Of a stretch of DNA of 64,000 nt, positions 52,125 through 62,920 are shown one piece after another. The notes under the pieces were generated by a model. It worked only from the letters and a program-made list of their open reading frames with translations. It was not told the origin of the DNA and searched no databases. A program made the position numbers and the translations under genes. Numbering within the stretch: position 1 is the stretch's first letter; each line of letters begins with the position of its first letter. Origin of the DNA: Blautia schinkii (GTDB lineage Bacteria > Bacillota > Clostridia > Lachnospirales > Lachnospiraceae); assembly GCF_013304825.1 (NCBI RefSeq), contig NZ_JAAWUO010000007.1, forward strand, positions 90,483 to 154,482, written 5' to 3'.

Positions 52125-53777
52125 TTATTTATCTTCTCTGCTTTCTTCCGTCCTGTTCACCTCATCTGCATATGCAGAACGTATCGCCTTCCTTACAGGC
52201 AGGACACATGCGGGCACAACAGAAAGTCCATCTATTCCCATCTGGATAAACTCCTCTGTAAGATTGGAATCTGCTGCCAGTTCTCCGCATATGTACACAT
52301 TGCAGCCGGATCTGTGCCCTGCCTCTGTTACCATACGGATCATTTTTACCAGTGCAGGGTGATGGTCGTTATATTTATGTTTCAGAAGAAGATTCTGTCT
52401 GTCCATAGCCAGTGTGTACTGAGTCAGGTCATTGGTTCCAAGGCTCAGGAAATCCACACGTTTTCCAAGTTCTTCGCTGATCATTACAGCTGCCGGTGTC
52501 TCGATCATGATACCTGTTCGGATATTTTTATACGGGATATTTTTTTCATCAAGGCCTTTCTTAACCTCCCGGATTAGTTCTTCGATCTCGTCAAGCTCTT
52601 CCTCTGATGTGATCATCGGATACATCAGACTGATATTTCCATAAGCACTGGCGCGGTAAATAGCACGAAGCTGTGCTTTGAACATTTTTTTCCGGTCAAG
52701 GCAGAGACGGATTCCTCGATTTCCCATCATAGGATTTACTTCATCCGGAATAGCCATATAGTCTGCCTGGCGGTCTGCTCCCAGATCTACGGTACGGATT
52801 ACTGCCGGACGGCCTTCCATATCTTCTGCAACTTTCTTGTAGGCGCGGAAAAGCTCATTCTCTCTCGGATAATTCTCTCTTCCAAGATACTGGAACTCAC
52901 TGCGGAGAAGTCCGATTCCTGCTGCTCCGTAATAGAGCACTGTGTTCAGGTCATCCAGATTTCCGATATTAGCCAGAAGCCTGATCTCTTTTCCATCTGC
53001 TGTGACATCTTTCTGATTTCGAAGTCTCAGCAATTCTTCCCGCTCTTCTGTATCTGCCTGATGACGGATCTCATATTCCTTCAGGAGTTCCGGCTCCGGA
53101 TCAATATACAGTGTTCCTGTATAGCCATCCACAATGGCCTGATGTCCGTCCCATTCCTTCCGGATCTCCACTTCCACCAGTGTGGGAATCGCCATGGATT
53201 TCGCCATAATGGAAACATGGGAAATAATGGAGCCCTGGTGCATGGCTACTGCCAGGAGGCTTGATTTGTTCATCTCCAGAAGTTCATTCGGAGAAAGCTG
53301 CTCTGATGCAAGGATCACCGGTTCGTCTCCCAGATTGATCCGCGCATGGGAACCTCCCATTGCACCGATCAGAAGTTCAGATACCTCACGGATGTTCTCA
53401 ATCTGTTCCTTAACTGCCTCATCTTCCAAATTACGGAATACATTGGCAAGCTCATCCCTTGTAGTCTGGACAGCATAAGCTGCACTGACCTTCTCTGTTG
53501 TGATCATGCTCTCCACTGCCCGCTGAAAACTGCCTGCGCCAAGAAGCCTGAGCTGACGTTTCAGTGTCAGCTCCTGCTCCTTTGGAAGCGGGTAGCCATT
53601 TTTATACATGTGCTGGATCTGCTCTCTTACCGCTGTTCTTGCGTGATCCAGACGATCCAGCTCTTTTTTTACATTGTCCACCATGGACTGGCGGATCTGA
53701 TATTCGCCTCTGTGATAATACAGTATTTTTCCTATGGCGATTCCGGCAAAGGCGGATGTGCCCTTATATATTTCCAC
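52125..53777 (-). CDS. ptsI: Phosphoenolpyruvate-protein phosphotransferase (PTS Enzyme I)
   Basis: Transfers phosphate from phosphoenolpyruvate to HPr, starting the PTS cascade. The 550-residue protein has the N-terminal helical domain, the phosphohistidine loop ISHVSIMAKSMAIPTLVE, and the PEP-binding barrel. The barrel shows GIGLLRSEFQYL, VIRTVDLGADRQ, NRGIRLCLDRKKMF, FLSLGTNDLTQY with the Arg-rich MDRQN, and the catalytic cysteine VYICGELAAD. The start is GTG at 53777, eight bases after AAGGGGG. It is the last gene of the pot operon, 30 bases after potD; no HPr gene is nearby, so it may be a second Enzyme I. Confidence 0.93.
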   Translation of the reverse strand: MEIYKGTSAFAGIAIGKILYYHRGEYQIRQSMVDNVKKELDRLDHARTAVREQIQHMYKNGYPLPKEQELTLKRQLRLLGAGSFQRAVESMITTEKVSAAYAVQTTRDELANVFRNLEDEAVKEQIENIREVSELLIGAMGGSHARINLGDEPVILASEQLSPNELLEMNKSSLLAVAMHQGSIISHVSIMAKSMAIPTLVEVEIRKEWDGHQAIVDGYTGTLYIDPEPELLKEYEIRHQADTEEREELLRLRNQKDVTADGKEIRLLANIGNLDDLNTVLYYGAAGIGLLRSEFQYLGRENYPRENELFRAYKKVAEDMEGRPAVIRTVDLGADRQADYMAIPDEVNPMMGNRGIRLCLDRKKMFKAQLRAIYRASAYGNISLMYPMITSEEELDEIEELIREVKKGLDEKNIPYKNIRTGIMIETPAAVMISEELGKRVDFLSLGTNDLTQYTLAMDRQNLLLKHKYNDHHPALVKMIRMVTEAGHRSGCNVYICGELAADSNLTEEFIQMGIDGLSVVPACVLPVRKAIRSAYADEVNRTEESREDK

Positions 53778-53807
53778 CTTAAAAACCCCCTTACTGCTCT
53801 TTATGCT

Positions 53808-54848
53808 TTAATCGCAGGCAGCTTTGAATTCTGTCCAGATCTTGTTGTATTCCTGCTCTGCTTCCTGGCTTACATTCTCAATGCTTTCACCTTTTGTCAC
53901 ATCATCCGGAACAACCAGATTCTCATCTACAAGATCATCTGCCGCCTTATTTGTATTATAGTATCCAACAGAATTGATGCATTTGGCTGTTACTTCCGGC
54001 TGAAGAAGATAGTTGATAAACTCATTGGCTGCCTCAGCATTCGGTGCCTCGCTTGGGATAAAGGTTCCAAGGATTCCGAATCCAAGTCCCTCTTCCGGAT
54101 AAACAACCTTGAGATCCGGGTTATCCTTCAATGCCTGTGTAACCTGTGAAGTGTAAAGGAATGCCACACTTGCCTCTCCGTTGAGCAGTGCATTCTGTGT
54201 ATTGTCATCCTGAATCAGGCGGATATTCGGTGCCAGCTCCTGAAGCTTCTCTCCTGTCCTGGCGATCACGTCAACATCATCTTCATTCATGCTCTCACCC
54301 ATGGAAAGCTGTGTAATTCCACAAATAACGCGATAAGCTCCAATAATGGCAACACTGTCCTCAAGAGACGGATCCCAGAGATCCTTGTATCCCTTGATAT
54401 CAATATCTACCTGGTCCGGATCATAAACGATCAGCGGGATTCCTGCACCGTACGGTACCGTATACTCATCGTCCGGGTCATAGAACTGTCCCTGGAAAAG
54501 CGGATTGATGTTTCCCCAGTTGGTAATTGCATCTTTGTCAAGCTTCTGAACAAGGCCTTCCTTCACTGCACTTTCAATAATGTAGTCATCCGCAATTACC
54601 ACATCATAATCACCCCCCTTTGCCTGGGAAAGCTTCTCAAGCATAGTCTCATCTGTATCAAAGTTAGAGTAAACAACCTTAGTGCCTGTTTCTTTTTCGA
54701 AGTCATCCAGCACTTCCTGCGGAACCATTCCGTCCCAGGTATAAAGTACCAGTTCATCTTTATCTTTCGCACTGACGCTGACACCTGTTGCCATAGCTGC
54801 CGTAAGTGCTGCACATAACATAACTGCTGCTGCTTTTTTCGCTCTCAT
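53808..54848 (-). CDS. potD: Spermidine/putrescine-binding protein PotD
   Basis: A 346-residue extracellular solute-binding protein. A signal peptide (MRAKKAAAVMLCAALTAAMA) without a clear lipobox is followed by LVLYTWDGMVPQEVLDDFEK, the PotD opening, then VVIADDYIIESAVKEGLVQK, YTVPYGAGIPLIVYD, and WTEFKAACD at the end. It delivers polyamines to the membrane permeases. AAGGAGG precedes the ATG. It follows the potC-potD fusion gene in a seven-gene transporter operon and could supply either permease pair; the operon therefore encodes two binding domains. Confidence 0.93.
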   Translation of the reverse strand: MRAKKAAAVMLCAALTAAMATGVSVSAKDKDELVLYTWDGMVPQEVLDDFEKETGTKVVYSNFDTDETMLEKLSQAKGGDYDVVIADDYIIESAVKEGLVQKLDKDAITNWGNINPLFQGQFYDPDDEYTVPYGAGIPLIVYDPDQVDIDIKGYKDLWDPSLEDSVAIIGAYRVICGITQLSMGESMNEDDVDVIARTGEKLQELAPNIRLIQDDNTQNALLNGEASVAFLYTSQVTQALKDNPDLKVVYPEEGLGFGILGTFIPSEAPNAEAANEFINYLLQPEVTAKCINSVGYYNTNKAADDLVDENLVVPDDVTKGESIENVSQEAEQEYNKIWTEFKAACD

Positions 54849-54882
54849 AGAACCTCCTTAATTCTGTCACACTGACGTTGTC

Positions 54883-56736
54883 TTATTTTGCTTTTACCTT
54901 CGTCCAAAGCTCTGCAAATTTCTGCTTGATCTTTGGCTTCTGGTATCCGAAGATCTCATTCTTCGGATTGTCGATCTTCGGAATATAGGAATCGATTCCC
55001 TCGTAAGTTCCGTTCTTCATCTCCTCGAATGCACTCTTCACAGTAGAAGTATATCCTACTTCTTCAGTATTTGAAAGTGCATTTTCGTCATCCAGCATAA
55101 AATTAATGAACTCGTGTGCCAGATCTACCTCGCTGCAGTCCTTTGTGATGACCATTGCATCATACCAGGTGTTTGTTCCCTGCTGCGGAGTATAATAGTC
55201 AAGATCCTGATTTTCGCTGATAATATAAGAGGCATCTCCGGAATATACAACTGCCATCGCCTTGTTTCCTGAAATCATATTGTCGATCACATCATCTCCT
55301 GCATAGATCGGATCCATGGTATCTCTCTGATCGATCAACCAGTCATAAGCTTCCTGGATCTCATCCAGATCCTTGGTATTCATGGAATATCCCAGTGCTT
55401 TCAGAGCGATCATAAAGGAATCCCTCTCAGAATCATACATGTAAAGATTTCCTTTGTATTTTTCATCCTTAAGAATATTCCAGCCTTCCTTATCCAGGTC
55501 TTCCTGAGATACTACATTCTTATTATAAAGGATTCCTACAGTTCCCCAGAAATACGGGCAGGAATAACGGTTTCCCGGATCATAGTCCTTGTTCTTCACT
55601 TCCGGAAGAAGATTTTTCTTATTTGGGATCTTTTTCCAGTCAATAGCCTGCAGATATTCTTCTTTGATCAGACGCTCGATCATATAATCGGACGGAACCA
55701 GAACATCATAGGTCTCACCGCTGGCAAGCTTGGTATACATCATCTCGTTGGATTCGAAGGTTTCATACACAACAGTGCAGTTATATTCTTTTTCGAACTT
55801 ATCCAGCAGGCTCAGGTCCATATATTCACCGGCATTGTAAACTCGCAGTATATGGCTTCCCTGGCTTACGATCGTCCACTTTCCCATAACGATCACAAAA
55901 ATCACTGCTGTCACTGCTGCCACGATCCTTCTTGTACGTGGCTTCATCTTTTTTGCAGCGGAAGCCTGGAGCTTTGGAAGCACCAGATTTCCCAAAAGCA
56001 GCACCACCACAATGACTACGATAACGATGGTAGACAGAGCATTGATGGTCGGATTGATACGCTTCGTCATATTATATACAACAATGGAGATATTTTTTAC
56101 TCCGTTTCCTGAAACAAAGTAGGAAATTACGAAATCGTCAAAGGACATGGTAAATGCCAGCAGCGCCCCCGCAAAAATCCCCTCTTTGATCATTGGCACG
56201 ATAACTTTCGTCAGAGCCTGATATGGAGTTGCTCCAAGATCCATTGCAGCGTTGGCAAGATTCGGGTCCAGGCTTCGCACTTTCGGATATACACTCGTGA
56301 TAACATACGGCGTACAGAACGCGATATGCGCCAGAAGCATGGTCAGATAACCTTTCGTCATTCCCAGAGAAGAAAACAGAAGCATCAGGCCGATAGCTGT
56401 TACTATCTCGGGATTCAGTATTGGAAAATTATTAATTGTGAGAACCAGCTCCTTGAGCACTTTTCTGGATTTCGAAAGGCCGATAGCCGTGATGGTTCCC
56501 AGTACTGTGGAAATGATCGTTGCCAGGATCGCAATAGACACGGAAACATATACTGCCTTGCTGATTTCCATATTATTTATCAGCTCACCATACCAGCGCA
56601 GGGAAAATCCTGTAAATCTTGTCAGCGACTTGGATGAGTTAAAGGAAAAGATCATCGTCACAAGGATGGGCAGGTAAAAAAACGCCAGGCACAGCACTAC
56701 GTATAATTTTGAAAATATGGTATTTTTTCTTTTCAT
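54883..56736 (-). CDS. potC: PotC permease fused to a PotD-type binding domain
   Basis: A 617-residue fusion. Residues 1-265 are a PotC-type permease with six spans and the EAA-like loop MDLGATPYQALTKVIVP. An extra hydrophobic span (about 275-292) then leads to an extracytoplasmic PotD-type binding domain: LRVYNAGEYMDLSLLDKFEK, YDVLVPSDYMIERLIKEEY, AMAVVYSGDASYI. Tethering the receptor to the permease is known in Firmicutes polyamine importers. AAAGGAGG precedes the ATG, 12 bases after potB1. Confidence 0.94.
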   Translation of the reverse strand: MKRKNTIFSKLYVVLCLAFFYLPILVTMIFSFNSSKSLTRFTGFSLRWYGELINNMEISKAVYVSVSIAILATIISTVLGTITAIGLSKSRKVLKELVLTINNFPILNPEIVTAIGLMLLFSSLGMTKGYLTMLLAHIAFCTPYVITSVYPKVRSLDPNLANAAMDLGATPYQALTKVIVPMIKEGIFAGALLAFTMSFDDFVISYFVSGNGVKNISIVVYNMTKRINPTINALSTIVIVVIVVVLLLGNLVLPKLQASAAKKMKPRTRRIVAAVTAVIFVIVMGKWTIVSQGSHILRVYNAGEYMDLSLLDKFEKEYNCTVVYETFESNEMMYTKLASGETYDVLVPSDYMIERLIKEEYLQAIDWKKIPNKKNLLPEVKNKDYDPGNRYSCPYFWGTVGILYNKNVVSQEDLDKEGWNILKDEKYKGNLYMYDSERDSFMIALKALGYSMNTKDLDEIQEAYDWLIDQRDTMDPIYAGDDVIDNMISGNKAMAVVYSGDASYIISENQDLDYYTPQQGTNTWYDAMVITKDCSEVDLAHEFINFMLDDENALSNTEEVGYTSTVKSAFEEMKNGTYEGIDSYIPKIDNPKNEIFGYQKPKIKQKFAELWTKVKAK

Positions 56737-56748
56737 CTCCTGCCTCCT

Positions 56749-57567
56749 TTAATCGTCCTGTTTGTCCATCTTCTTCATCAGGCTCATAAAGATCAGGATG
56801 ATCACAGCCAGGATCAGAGAGATGGCACTTCCGAAGTTCCAGTCGCCGACGGAGATAAACTGCGACTCGATCAGGTTACCGATGAGCATGTACTGGCCGC
56901 CGCCGAGAAGTTTCGGAATTACGAAAGTTGAGATGGACAAAAGGAATACCATCATAACACCATTGACAACACCCGGCATGGAAAGCTTCCAAGTTACTTT
57001 CCAGAAAGTCTGGAACGGATTTGCCCCAAGGTCATTCGCCGCCTCGATCAGTGACTTGTCCATTTTACTTAAAGATGTATGGATCGGAATGATCATAAAC
57101 GGCATAAAGTTACAGACAAGACCTACGATAACGGAAAAATCTGTATACATCATGGTGATCGGTGAGATTCCCAGCATTTTCAGAAGATTGTTCACCAGAC
57201 CATTATCAGAAAGAATGTTCATCCATGCATAAGTACGCAGAAGCATGTTGATCCACATGGGGATCGTAACCATCAGTATGAGAAAGCTCTGCACCTTTTC
57301 GGAATATTTTGAAATAATGTATGCTAGGGGATATCCGCATACAAGACAGATCAATGTTGTCAGGATGCCCAGGCGAAAAGATTTCAGGATCACACTTAAA
57401 TAGGTAGTTTCCAGAAATTTCCCAAAATTCGCCCATGTGAAATGCAGGGTAAGTACCTCGTTTCCATCGGATGTAAAGGCATAAAGCACGATCAGGATCA
57501 GCGGTACAACGATCAGAATCGCTGCCCAGATGATGTACGGCTTAATGAGATGCTTAAACTGTTTCAT
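56749..57567 (-). CDS. potB: Spermidine/putrescine permease PotB (system 1)
   Basis: A 272-residue inner-membrane permease with six spans (for example KPYIIWAAILIVVPLILIVL), the first extracellular loop, and the ABC-coupling motif EAANDLGANPFQTFWKV. It pairs with the PotC-PotD fusion and PotA1. The ATG at 57567 overlaps the potA1 stop (TAATG) and has GGGAGG six bases upstream; an upstream GTG at 57588 would overlap potA1 further. Confidence 0.94.
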   Translation of the reverse strand: MKQFKHLIKPYIIWAAILIVVPLILIVLYAFTSDGNEVLTLHFTWANFGKFLETTYLSVILKSFRLGILTTLICLVCGYPLAYIISKYSEKVQSFLILMVTIPMWINMLLRTYAWMNILSDNGLVNNLLKMLGISPITMMYTDFSVIVGLVCNFMPFMIIPIHTSLSKMDKSLIEAANDLGANPFQTFWKVTWKLSMPGVVNGVMMVFLLSISTFVIPKLLGGGQYMLIGNLIESQFISVGDWNFGSAISLILAVIILIFMSLMKKMDKQDD

Positions 57568-58613
57568 TAGTATCCTCCCATTCTGCACATAACATGGATG
57601 TCCTCAGGACCGAATTTCAGTCCAACCTCACGTCCTACTGCTGCGTAATCCGTAGTGTGTACCATGTATGTGCGAAGCTCCGTCTCGATCAGTATCTCAT
57701 AATGAACGCCCTTGAACGTAATGTTCCGTACGGTACCTCTGATCTTGGCCTGATCCGGCTCCACGATATCCAGATCCTCCGGACGAAGAACCACCTCAAT
57801 GGCTTCGTTGTCCTCGAATCCTTTATCTACACATTCAAACCGGAAGCCATCAAATTCCACCAGGAAATCTTTGATCATAGTTCCTTCTATAATATTGGAC
57901 TCTCCGATAAAGCCTGCCACAAAACGGTTCTCCGGCTCATTGTAGATATCTGTCGGGCTCCCGATCTGCTGAATTTCACCATTGTTCATGACAACTACGG
58001 TATCAGACATGGAAAGTGCCTCTTCCTGGTCATGGGTGACATAGATAAATGTGATTCCTACTTCTCTTTGGATTTTTTTCAGCTCGATCTGCATCTGCTT
58101 GCGGATTTTTGCATCCAGAGCACCAAGCGGCTCATCCAGAAGAAGGACTTTCGGCTCATTGACAAGTGCTCTCGCAATGGCAACTCGCTGCTGCTGGCCG
58201 CCGGAAAGAAGGGTGACATCTCTTTTTTCGAAGCCCTCCAGACCTACCATCTTCAGCATTCTTTTTACTTTCTGCTCGATCACGGATTTATCCACTTTTT
58301 TCAGGTTCAGGCCGAAACCGATGTTGTCCATAACATTGAGATGCGGAAACAGTGCGTATTTCTGGAATACAGTGTTGATTTCTCTCTTATATGGAGGAAG
58401 CTTGGATATCTCAATACCGTTAAAAAGCACCTCTCCGCCGCTTGGCTCCTCAAAGCCTGCGATAATTCTTAAGGTTGTTGTTTTTCCACAGCCGCTGGGT
58501 CCCAGAAGCGTAAGGAATTCGTTTTCGTGGATGTCCAGGTTGATACCACGAAGCACCTGCTGGTCATCAAAGTTTTTTGTGAGATTCTTTAACTCGATCA
58601 GTTTATTGCTCAT
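57567..58613 (-). CDS. potA: Polyamine transport ATPase PotA (system 1)
   Basis: A 348-residue ABC ATPase: Walker [18 protein letters not shown]-loop [14 protein letters not shown], signature [15 protein letters not shown], Walker [13 protein letters not shown], and the switch histidine in [14 protein letters not shown]. The C-terminal 110 residues form the TOBE regulatory domain. It energises import through PotB1 and the PotC-PotD fusion. Its ATG overlaps the stop of potC2 by four bases, so systems 2 and 1 are translationally linked. Confidence 0.95.
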   Translation of the reverse strand: MSNKLIELKNLTKNFDDQQVLRGINLDIHENEFLTLLGPSGCGKTTTLRIIAGFEEPSGGEVLFNGIEISKLPPYKREINTVFQKYALFPHLNVMDNIGFGLNLKKVDKSVIEQKVKRMLKMVGLEGFEKRDVTLLSGGQQQRVAIARALVNEPKVLLLDEPLGALDAKIRKQMQIELKKIQREVGITFIYVTHDQEEALSMSDTVVVMNNGEIQQIGSPTDIYNEPENRFVAGFIGESNIIEGTMIKDFLVEFDGFRFECVDKGFEDNEAIEVVLRPEDLDIVEPDQAKIRGTVRNITFKGVHYEILIETELRTYMVHTTDYAAVGREVGLKFGPEDIHVMCRMGGY

Positions 58614-59395
58614 CTCTTATTCCCCTTCCCGCGTTTTCCAAGGATCAGATACACAGCCAGCACAAGAAGGATCGCTCCCAGCATGATCGTGCAAAGTGCA
58701 TTAATCTCCGGCGTAACGCCTGTTTTCATCTGTGTGTAAACTTTTATCGGCAGCGTGGATACACGCGGACCTGTAACAAAAATGCTGATCACCACATCAT
58801 CCATGGACATGGCAAAGGCCAGCAGAGAGCCGGATATGACAGCCGGCATGATCAGCGGCAGGGTAATGTCCCAAAATGCCCTGAAAGAACCTGCACCAAG
58901 ATCTCTGGCTGCCTCCTCAAGAGATGGGTCCATTCCCACAAGCCTTGCTTTTACTTCCATTAATATATAGGGTACACAGAAAACCGTGTGTCCGATGAGA
59001 AGTGTCAGCATTCCAAATGGCAGATGCAGCATGTAAAAAAACGCCATCAGCACCATTCCAAGGATTATCTCAGGGATCATCAGCGGCAGAATGGAAATAT
59101 ACTCCATCACTCCTTTTGTTTTCCAGTGGATCCTGGAAAGTCCTACAGCCCCCAGTGTTCCGATCACCGCAGATACCCCACAGCTGGATACCGCAAGGAT
59201 CAGACTGTTTTTCAATGCCTGGATCATGTCTCTGTCCTGAAAAAGTTCCTGATACCATTTCATTGAAAATCCGGTGAACCGAACCGGAAGTCTTGCTTCA
59301 TTAAAAGAAAATACAACTACCACTCCAATAGGCAGATACATGAGAAAAAACAGGATTCCCAGATATAAACCCGAAAGCTTTGAATTCTTTTTCAT
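58610..59395 (-). CDS. potC: Spermidine/putrescine permease PotC (system 2)
   Basis: A 261-residue permease with six spans ([20 protein letters not shown] first) and the coupling loop [38 protein letters not shown] is the typical PotC loop after the first span. It lacks the fused binding domain of its paralogue at 54883-56736. GGAGGGAA precedes the ATG, which overlaps the stop of potB2 by four bases. It pairs with PotB2 and PotA2; its binding protein may be PotD at 53808. Confidence 0.93.
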   Translation of the reverse strand: MKKNSKLSGLYLGILFFLMYLPIGVVVVFSFNEARLPVRFTGFSMKWYQELFQDRDMIQALKNSLILAVSSCGVSAVIGTLGAVGLSRIHWKTKGVMEYISILPLMIPEIILGMVLMAFFYMLHLPFGMLTLLIGHTVFCVPYILMEVKARLVGMDPSLEEAARDLGAGSFRAFWDITLPLIMPAVISGSLLAFAMSMDDVVISIFVTGPRVSTLPIKVYTQMKTGVTPEINALCTIMLGAILLVLAVYLILGKRGKGNKR

Positions 59396-60246
59396 CCGAT
59401 TCCCTCCAGTTCCTTTACATTAGTGATCTTACGATACACCACGATCATAAGTGTGGTAAGTACCATCAATACAACAGCAAGTGCCGCTGCAAACGGCCAG
59501 TTGTTTCCTCTTGTCATCTGCTCCTGTATCAGACTTCCAACCAGTACGATCTTGTTTCCGCCAAGGATATCTGCAATAAAGAACAGGCCCATGGATGGGA
59601 TAAACGTGAGGATCACTCCGGAAAGAAGTCCTGGCAGTGTCAGCTTAAAGGTAACACTCCAGAATGCCTGCCATCTGCCGGCTCCAAGATCTCTGGCGGC
59701 TTCGATCAATGACCAGTCCAGCTTCTCCGCACTGGAATATACAGATAAAGCCATAAACGGCAGCAAAACATAAACCATGCCGATAACAATAGCAGGATAA
59801 CTGTACAGAATCTTCAGTGGTTCCTGTATCAGCCCCAGTTTCATTAAAATATAGTTCAGAAGACCTTTTTTCTGGAGAATGATGATCCAGCCATAAAGCC
59901 GGATCAGGGAGTTCACCCAGAAAGGCAGCATCAGAAACAGCATGGCAAGCTTCTTTTTTCCCTCGGAAAGTTTCGCCATAAAATAGCCGAAAGGGTAACC
60001 GATCAGACAGATGATCAGTGTACTGGTGATGGCAAGGCGAAAAGATCCTGTAAAAGTCTGCAGGTATACAGGCTCCAGGATCTGTTTGTAATTATCCAGA
60101 GTAAATTTCCAGTTTACGCCGTATCCGCCGTCTGCTGTGGAAAAGCTTAAGGCGATCACATACAGGAGTGGCAGGGCTACGAAGATCAGGGTAAAAATGT
60201 ACAATGGCAGGATCATCCATACGGAGCCTGCGCCACGCTTACGCAT
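59392..60246 (-). CDS. potB: Spermidine/putrescine permease PotB (system 2)
   Basis: A 284-residue permease. Six spans are visible, starting with [20 protein letters not shown], and the coupling loop reads [36 protein letters not shown] and [17 protein letters not shown] match PotB. AGGAGG precedes the ATG. It begins eight bases inside the end of potA2. It belongs with potA2 and potC2. Confidence 0.93.
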   Translation of the reverse strand: MRKRGAGSVWMILPLYIFTLIFVALPLLYVIALSFSTADGGYGVNWKFTLDNYKQILEPVYLQTFTGSFRLAITSTLIICLIGYPFGYFMAKLSEGKKKLAMLFLMLPFWVNSLIRLYGWIIILQKKGLLNYILMKLGLIQEPLKILYSYPAIVIGMVYVLLPFMALSVYSSAEKLDWSLIEAARDLGAGRWQAFWSVTFKLTLPGLLSGVILTFIPSMGLFFIADILGGNKIVLVGSLIQEQMTRGNNWPFAAALAVVLMVLTTLMIVVYRKITNVKELEGIG

Positions 60247-61501
60247 GGGTGCCTCCTGTTGTGCTTTGGTTATCTCTCTGAGCTTTCTGCGTGTTTGTTT
60301 CTGCGTTTGCTTCGGGTCTGTCTACAAGAACCGCATCGGAAGGCTTAAAACAGCAGCGTACTGTTTCACCTACATTTACGTTTGTGTCGATACCGTAGCG
60401 GCTTGCTATGATCTCCTGGCCTTCGGTTGTTTTCAATACTACACGAAGCTGACCGCCTGCGAACGTTTTTTCTGTTACTATGGCGGTGAGACCATAAATA
60501 TTACCAGTTGAGTTTGTATTATCCATGTGCTTCTGTGTGCCTTCATGTGCATTTTTCTCTGCACATTCGTTTTCTTTTTCCTGTAGATTACCCTGTATGT
60601 TTTTTACGGTTTCTTCAAAGCGGATATTTTCACTTCGTACCGCGATCCTGACGGTTTCACCTGGCTGCGGCATATTTTCTTCTAATACTGGCAAAACCTG
60701 CACTTCTCCACTTTCTGTTATTATTGTGATCTGATGGTCTTTATTATCTGCCGGCTCTTTTACAACACCTTTCAGAATATTTGCATTACCTACAAAAGTC
60801 GCAACATAGCTGGTTTTCGGATGATTATATATTTCATCCGGTGTTCCGATCTGCTCAAAACGTCCGTGGTTCATCACTGCGATCGTGTCCGACATATTGA
60901 TGGCTTCTTCCTGATCGTGGGTAATGTAAATAAATGTAATTCCAAGCTTCTTCTGCAGGTGCTTCAGCTCATGCTGCATGGCTCGCCTCAGCTGCAAATC
61001 CAGTGCCCCCAGCGGCTCGTCCAGAAGAAGGACTTCCGGGTTATTCACCAATGCCCTGGCAATCGCTACTCGCTGCCGCTGGCCGCCGGAAAGTTCCGAT
61101 GGCTTTCTTTTTTCAAATCCTGTAAGCTGCACAAGTTCCAGCATTTCCTTTACTCTGCGGCTGATCTCAGCTTTTGGCGTTTTCTTTAATTTCAACCCAT
61201 AACCGATATTGTCCGCCACATTCATATGTGGAAAAAGTGCGTAATTCTGGAACACTGTGTTCACGTTTCTGCGGTTAGGTTCCAGTCCTGTCACATCTTT
61301 CCCATTCAGAAAAACCTGCCCGGAATCCGGCTGTTCCAGCCCCGCGATAATGCGCAATGTAGTGGTTTTACCACAACCGGAAGATCCCAGCAGTGTAACA
61401 AATTCGCCTTTTTTTGCCGTAAGGCAGATGCCATCCAGGACGTCCTCCCCATCCTGGAAGCTCTTTTTTATGTTTTTGAGTTCTAATGAAATTTCGGACA
61501 T
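60239..61501 (-). CDS. potA: Polyamine transport ATPase PotA (system 2), extended form
   Basis: A 420-residue ABC ATPase with Walker [31 protein letters not shown], signature [15 protein letters not shown], Walker [13 protein letters not shown] and [14 protein letters not shown]. It is about 70 residues longer than system 1 PotA. A polar insert rich in Glu, Asn and His (about 298-330, [20 protein letters not shown]) interrupts the TOBE region, and a polar tail ends the protein. The insert is unlike the rest in composition. AAGGAGAA precedes the ATG. It is the first gene of the transporter operon. Confidence 0.93.
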   Translation of the reverse strand: MSEISLELKNIKKSFQDGEDVLDGICLTAKKGEFVTLLGSSGCGKTTTLRIIAGLEQPDSGQVFLNGKDVTGLEPNRRNVNTVFQNYALFPHMNVADNIGYGLKLKKTPKAEISRRVKEMLELVQLTGFEKRKPSELSGGQRQRVAIARALVNNPEVLLLDEPLGALDLQLRRAMQHELKHLQKKLGITFIYITHDQEEAINMSDTIAVMNHGRFEQIGTPDEIYNHPKTSYVATFVGNANILKGVVKEPADNKDHQITIITESGEVQVLPVLEENMPQPGETVRIAVRSENIRFEETVKNIQGNLQEKENECAEKNAHEGTQKHMDNTNSTGNIYGLTAIVTEKTFAGGQLRVVLKTTEGQEIIASRYGIDTNVNVGETVRCCFKPSDAVLVDRPEANAETNTQKAQRDNQSTTGGTHA

Positions 61502-61568
61502 TTAATTCTCCTTGTCTTTTTTTAAACGAACTTATGATAGCCTTCATGACTTACGAATATCCGCTTAA

Positions 61569-62879
61569 TTACTCATTCTCAGAAAAATTATCCCGTATAT
61601 ACTGGCAATAGCTTTCTTTATTAAATACAGGTTTAAATTCCCGACAGATTTTCTTTGCTTCTTTTGCCTGATCACGGAGAAGGTGATATATTGTCAGAGC
61701 CAGAAGCTTAGCTGGTTTAATATATGCCAGTTCTTCATCTGTGATCTGGAAATCTGCTCCGTGAAGTTTTCCTTCAAATCCTCCGAATGTAAAATTCAGT
61801 ACAGGGAATAGATGAGTCAGGTCTCCTACATCTGTGCAAGCATTGTTGAAATCCGAAGGCCTGGAGCATCGGTATGTAGCATCCAGAAGTTCCACAGATT
61901 CTTTCATAACTTCATCTGCACCCCTGTGAATGACCGGCATATATCCCTGCAAAGGCTCTCTTTTAATCTTACCGCCGAAAGCGTAGGCTGCACCATCATA
62001 AGCCCGGTCCATTTTTTCCTGAGTGGCGCGGATCGCTTCCAGGGATGCTGCACGGACTTTTGTCTCGATCACGGCCTCGTCCGGAACTGCATTGATCACA
62101 TCACCGGCTTTGCGTATCACATTATGAAGACGCACATGATCTTCCTCCCGGAAAGTTTCACGCATCAAGCCCATCATCTGAATCGCACTTGAAGTAATAC
62201 TTAATGCATTGACTCCATCCCAGGGATCAATGGCTGCATGCGCTGCTTTTCCTCTTACTGTAACGCGCTCTGCTGAAAATCCATTGCAGGCTGCATTTCC
62301 CAGATAAAAATCTTCTTCCACCGGCATCATATGCACATGAGTTGTCATAATAATGTCTGAATGATCAAATTCTCCCAGACGGATCAGCTCGCTTTTTCCA
62401 GATGCCGGAAAGCCGATTCCTTCTTTTCGAAGGCGTACACGTTTGTCTGCATCTATATATTCTTCCGCCGGAACGGCAAAAAAAGATACGGACCCAGACA
62501 GAGAGGCTTGAACCTCCTCATTGGTCAGTGCCAATGCTGCGCCGATCATGGCTGCAATCTGTGCGTGGTGTCCGCATGCATGTGCTGTCCCGTTTACGGG
62601 ATCAGCCATCGGATGCGACTTGCATCCAATTGCGTCAAGTTCTCCGATAATAGTAATGTTTGGTCCGTCCTGTTCCATCCACTCTGCACGAACCCCTGTG
62701 CGTGCAAGTCCTCCATGTACGCGAAGTCCCAGACCACGCAAAAAAGCCGCTACGTGTGCGGCTGTTCTCTCTTCATAAAACCCCGGCTCCGGATGACTCT
62801 GGATATCCTTCGCAAGGGCTATGATTTCTTCTCTGTGTTCATCTATAATCTGAATGATTTTTTCTTCAATATGATTCAT
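61569..62879 (-). CDS. M20-family amidohydrolase (AbgB-like)
   Basis: A 436-residue metal-dependent amidohydrolase. DIQSHPEPGFYEERTAAHVA opens the catalytic domain; NGTAHACGHHAQIAAMIGA holds metal ligands, VPAEEYID the general base region, and FNNACTDVGDLTHLFPVL the C-terminal metal ligand. The dimerisation domain lies between (GKAAHAAIDPWDGVNAL). Members cleave N-acyl amino acids, p-aminobenzoyl-glutamate or related amides. It lies 67 bases before the pot operon on the same strand and might be co-transcribed, perhaps acting on acylated polyamines or peptides, which is inference. Confidence 0.9.
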   Translation of the reverse strand: MNHIEEKIIQIIDEHREEIIALAKDIQSHPEPGFYEERTAAHVAAFLRGLGLRVHGGLARTGVRAEWMEQDGPNITIIGELDAIGCKSHPMADPVNGTAHACGHHAQIAAMIGAALALTNEEVQASLSGSVSFFAVPAEEYIDADKRVRLRKEGIGFPASGKSELIRLGEFDHSDIIMTTHVHMMPVEEDFYLGNAACNGFSAERVTVRGKAAHAAIDPWDGVNALSITSSAIQMMGLMRETFREEDHVRLHNVIRKAGDVINAVPDEAVIETKVRAASLEAIRATQEKMDRAYDGAAYAFGGKIKREPLQGYMPVIHRGADEVMKESVELLDATYRCSRPSDFNNACTDVGDLTHLFPVLNFTFGGFEGKLHGADFQITDEELAYIKPAKLLALTIYHLLRDQAKEAKKICREFKPVFNKESYCQYIRDNFSENE

Positions 62880-62920
62880 GTCTTATAACTTCCATTTTCC
62901 GCAGGTTAAGCTATATGATA

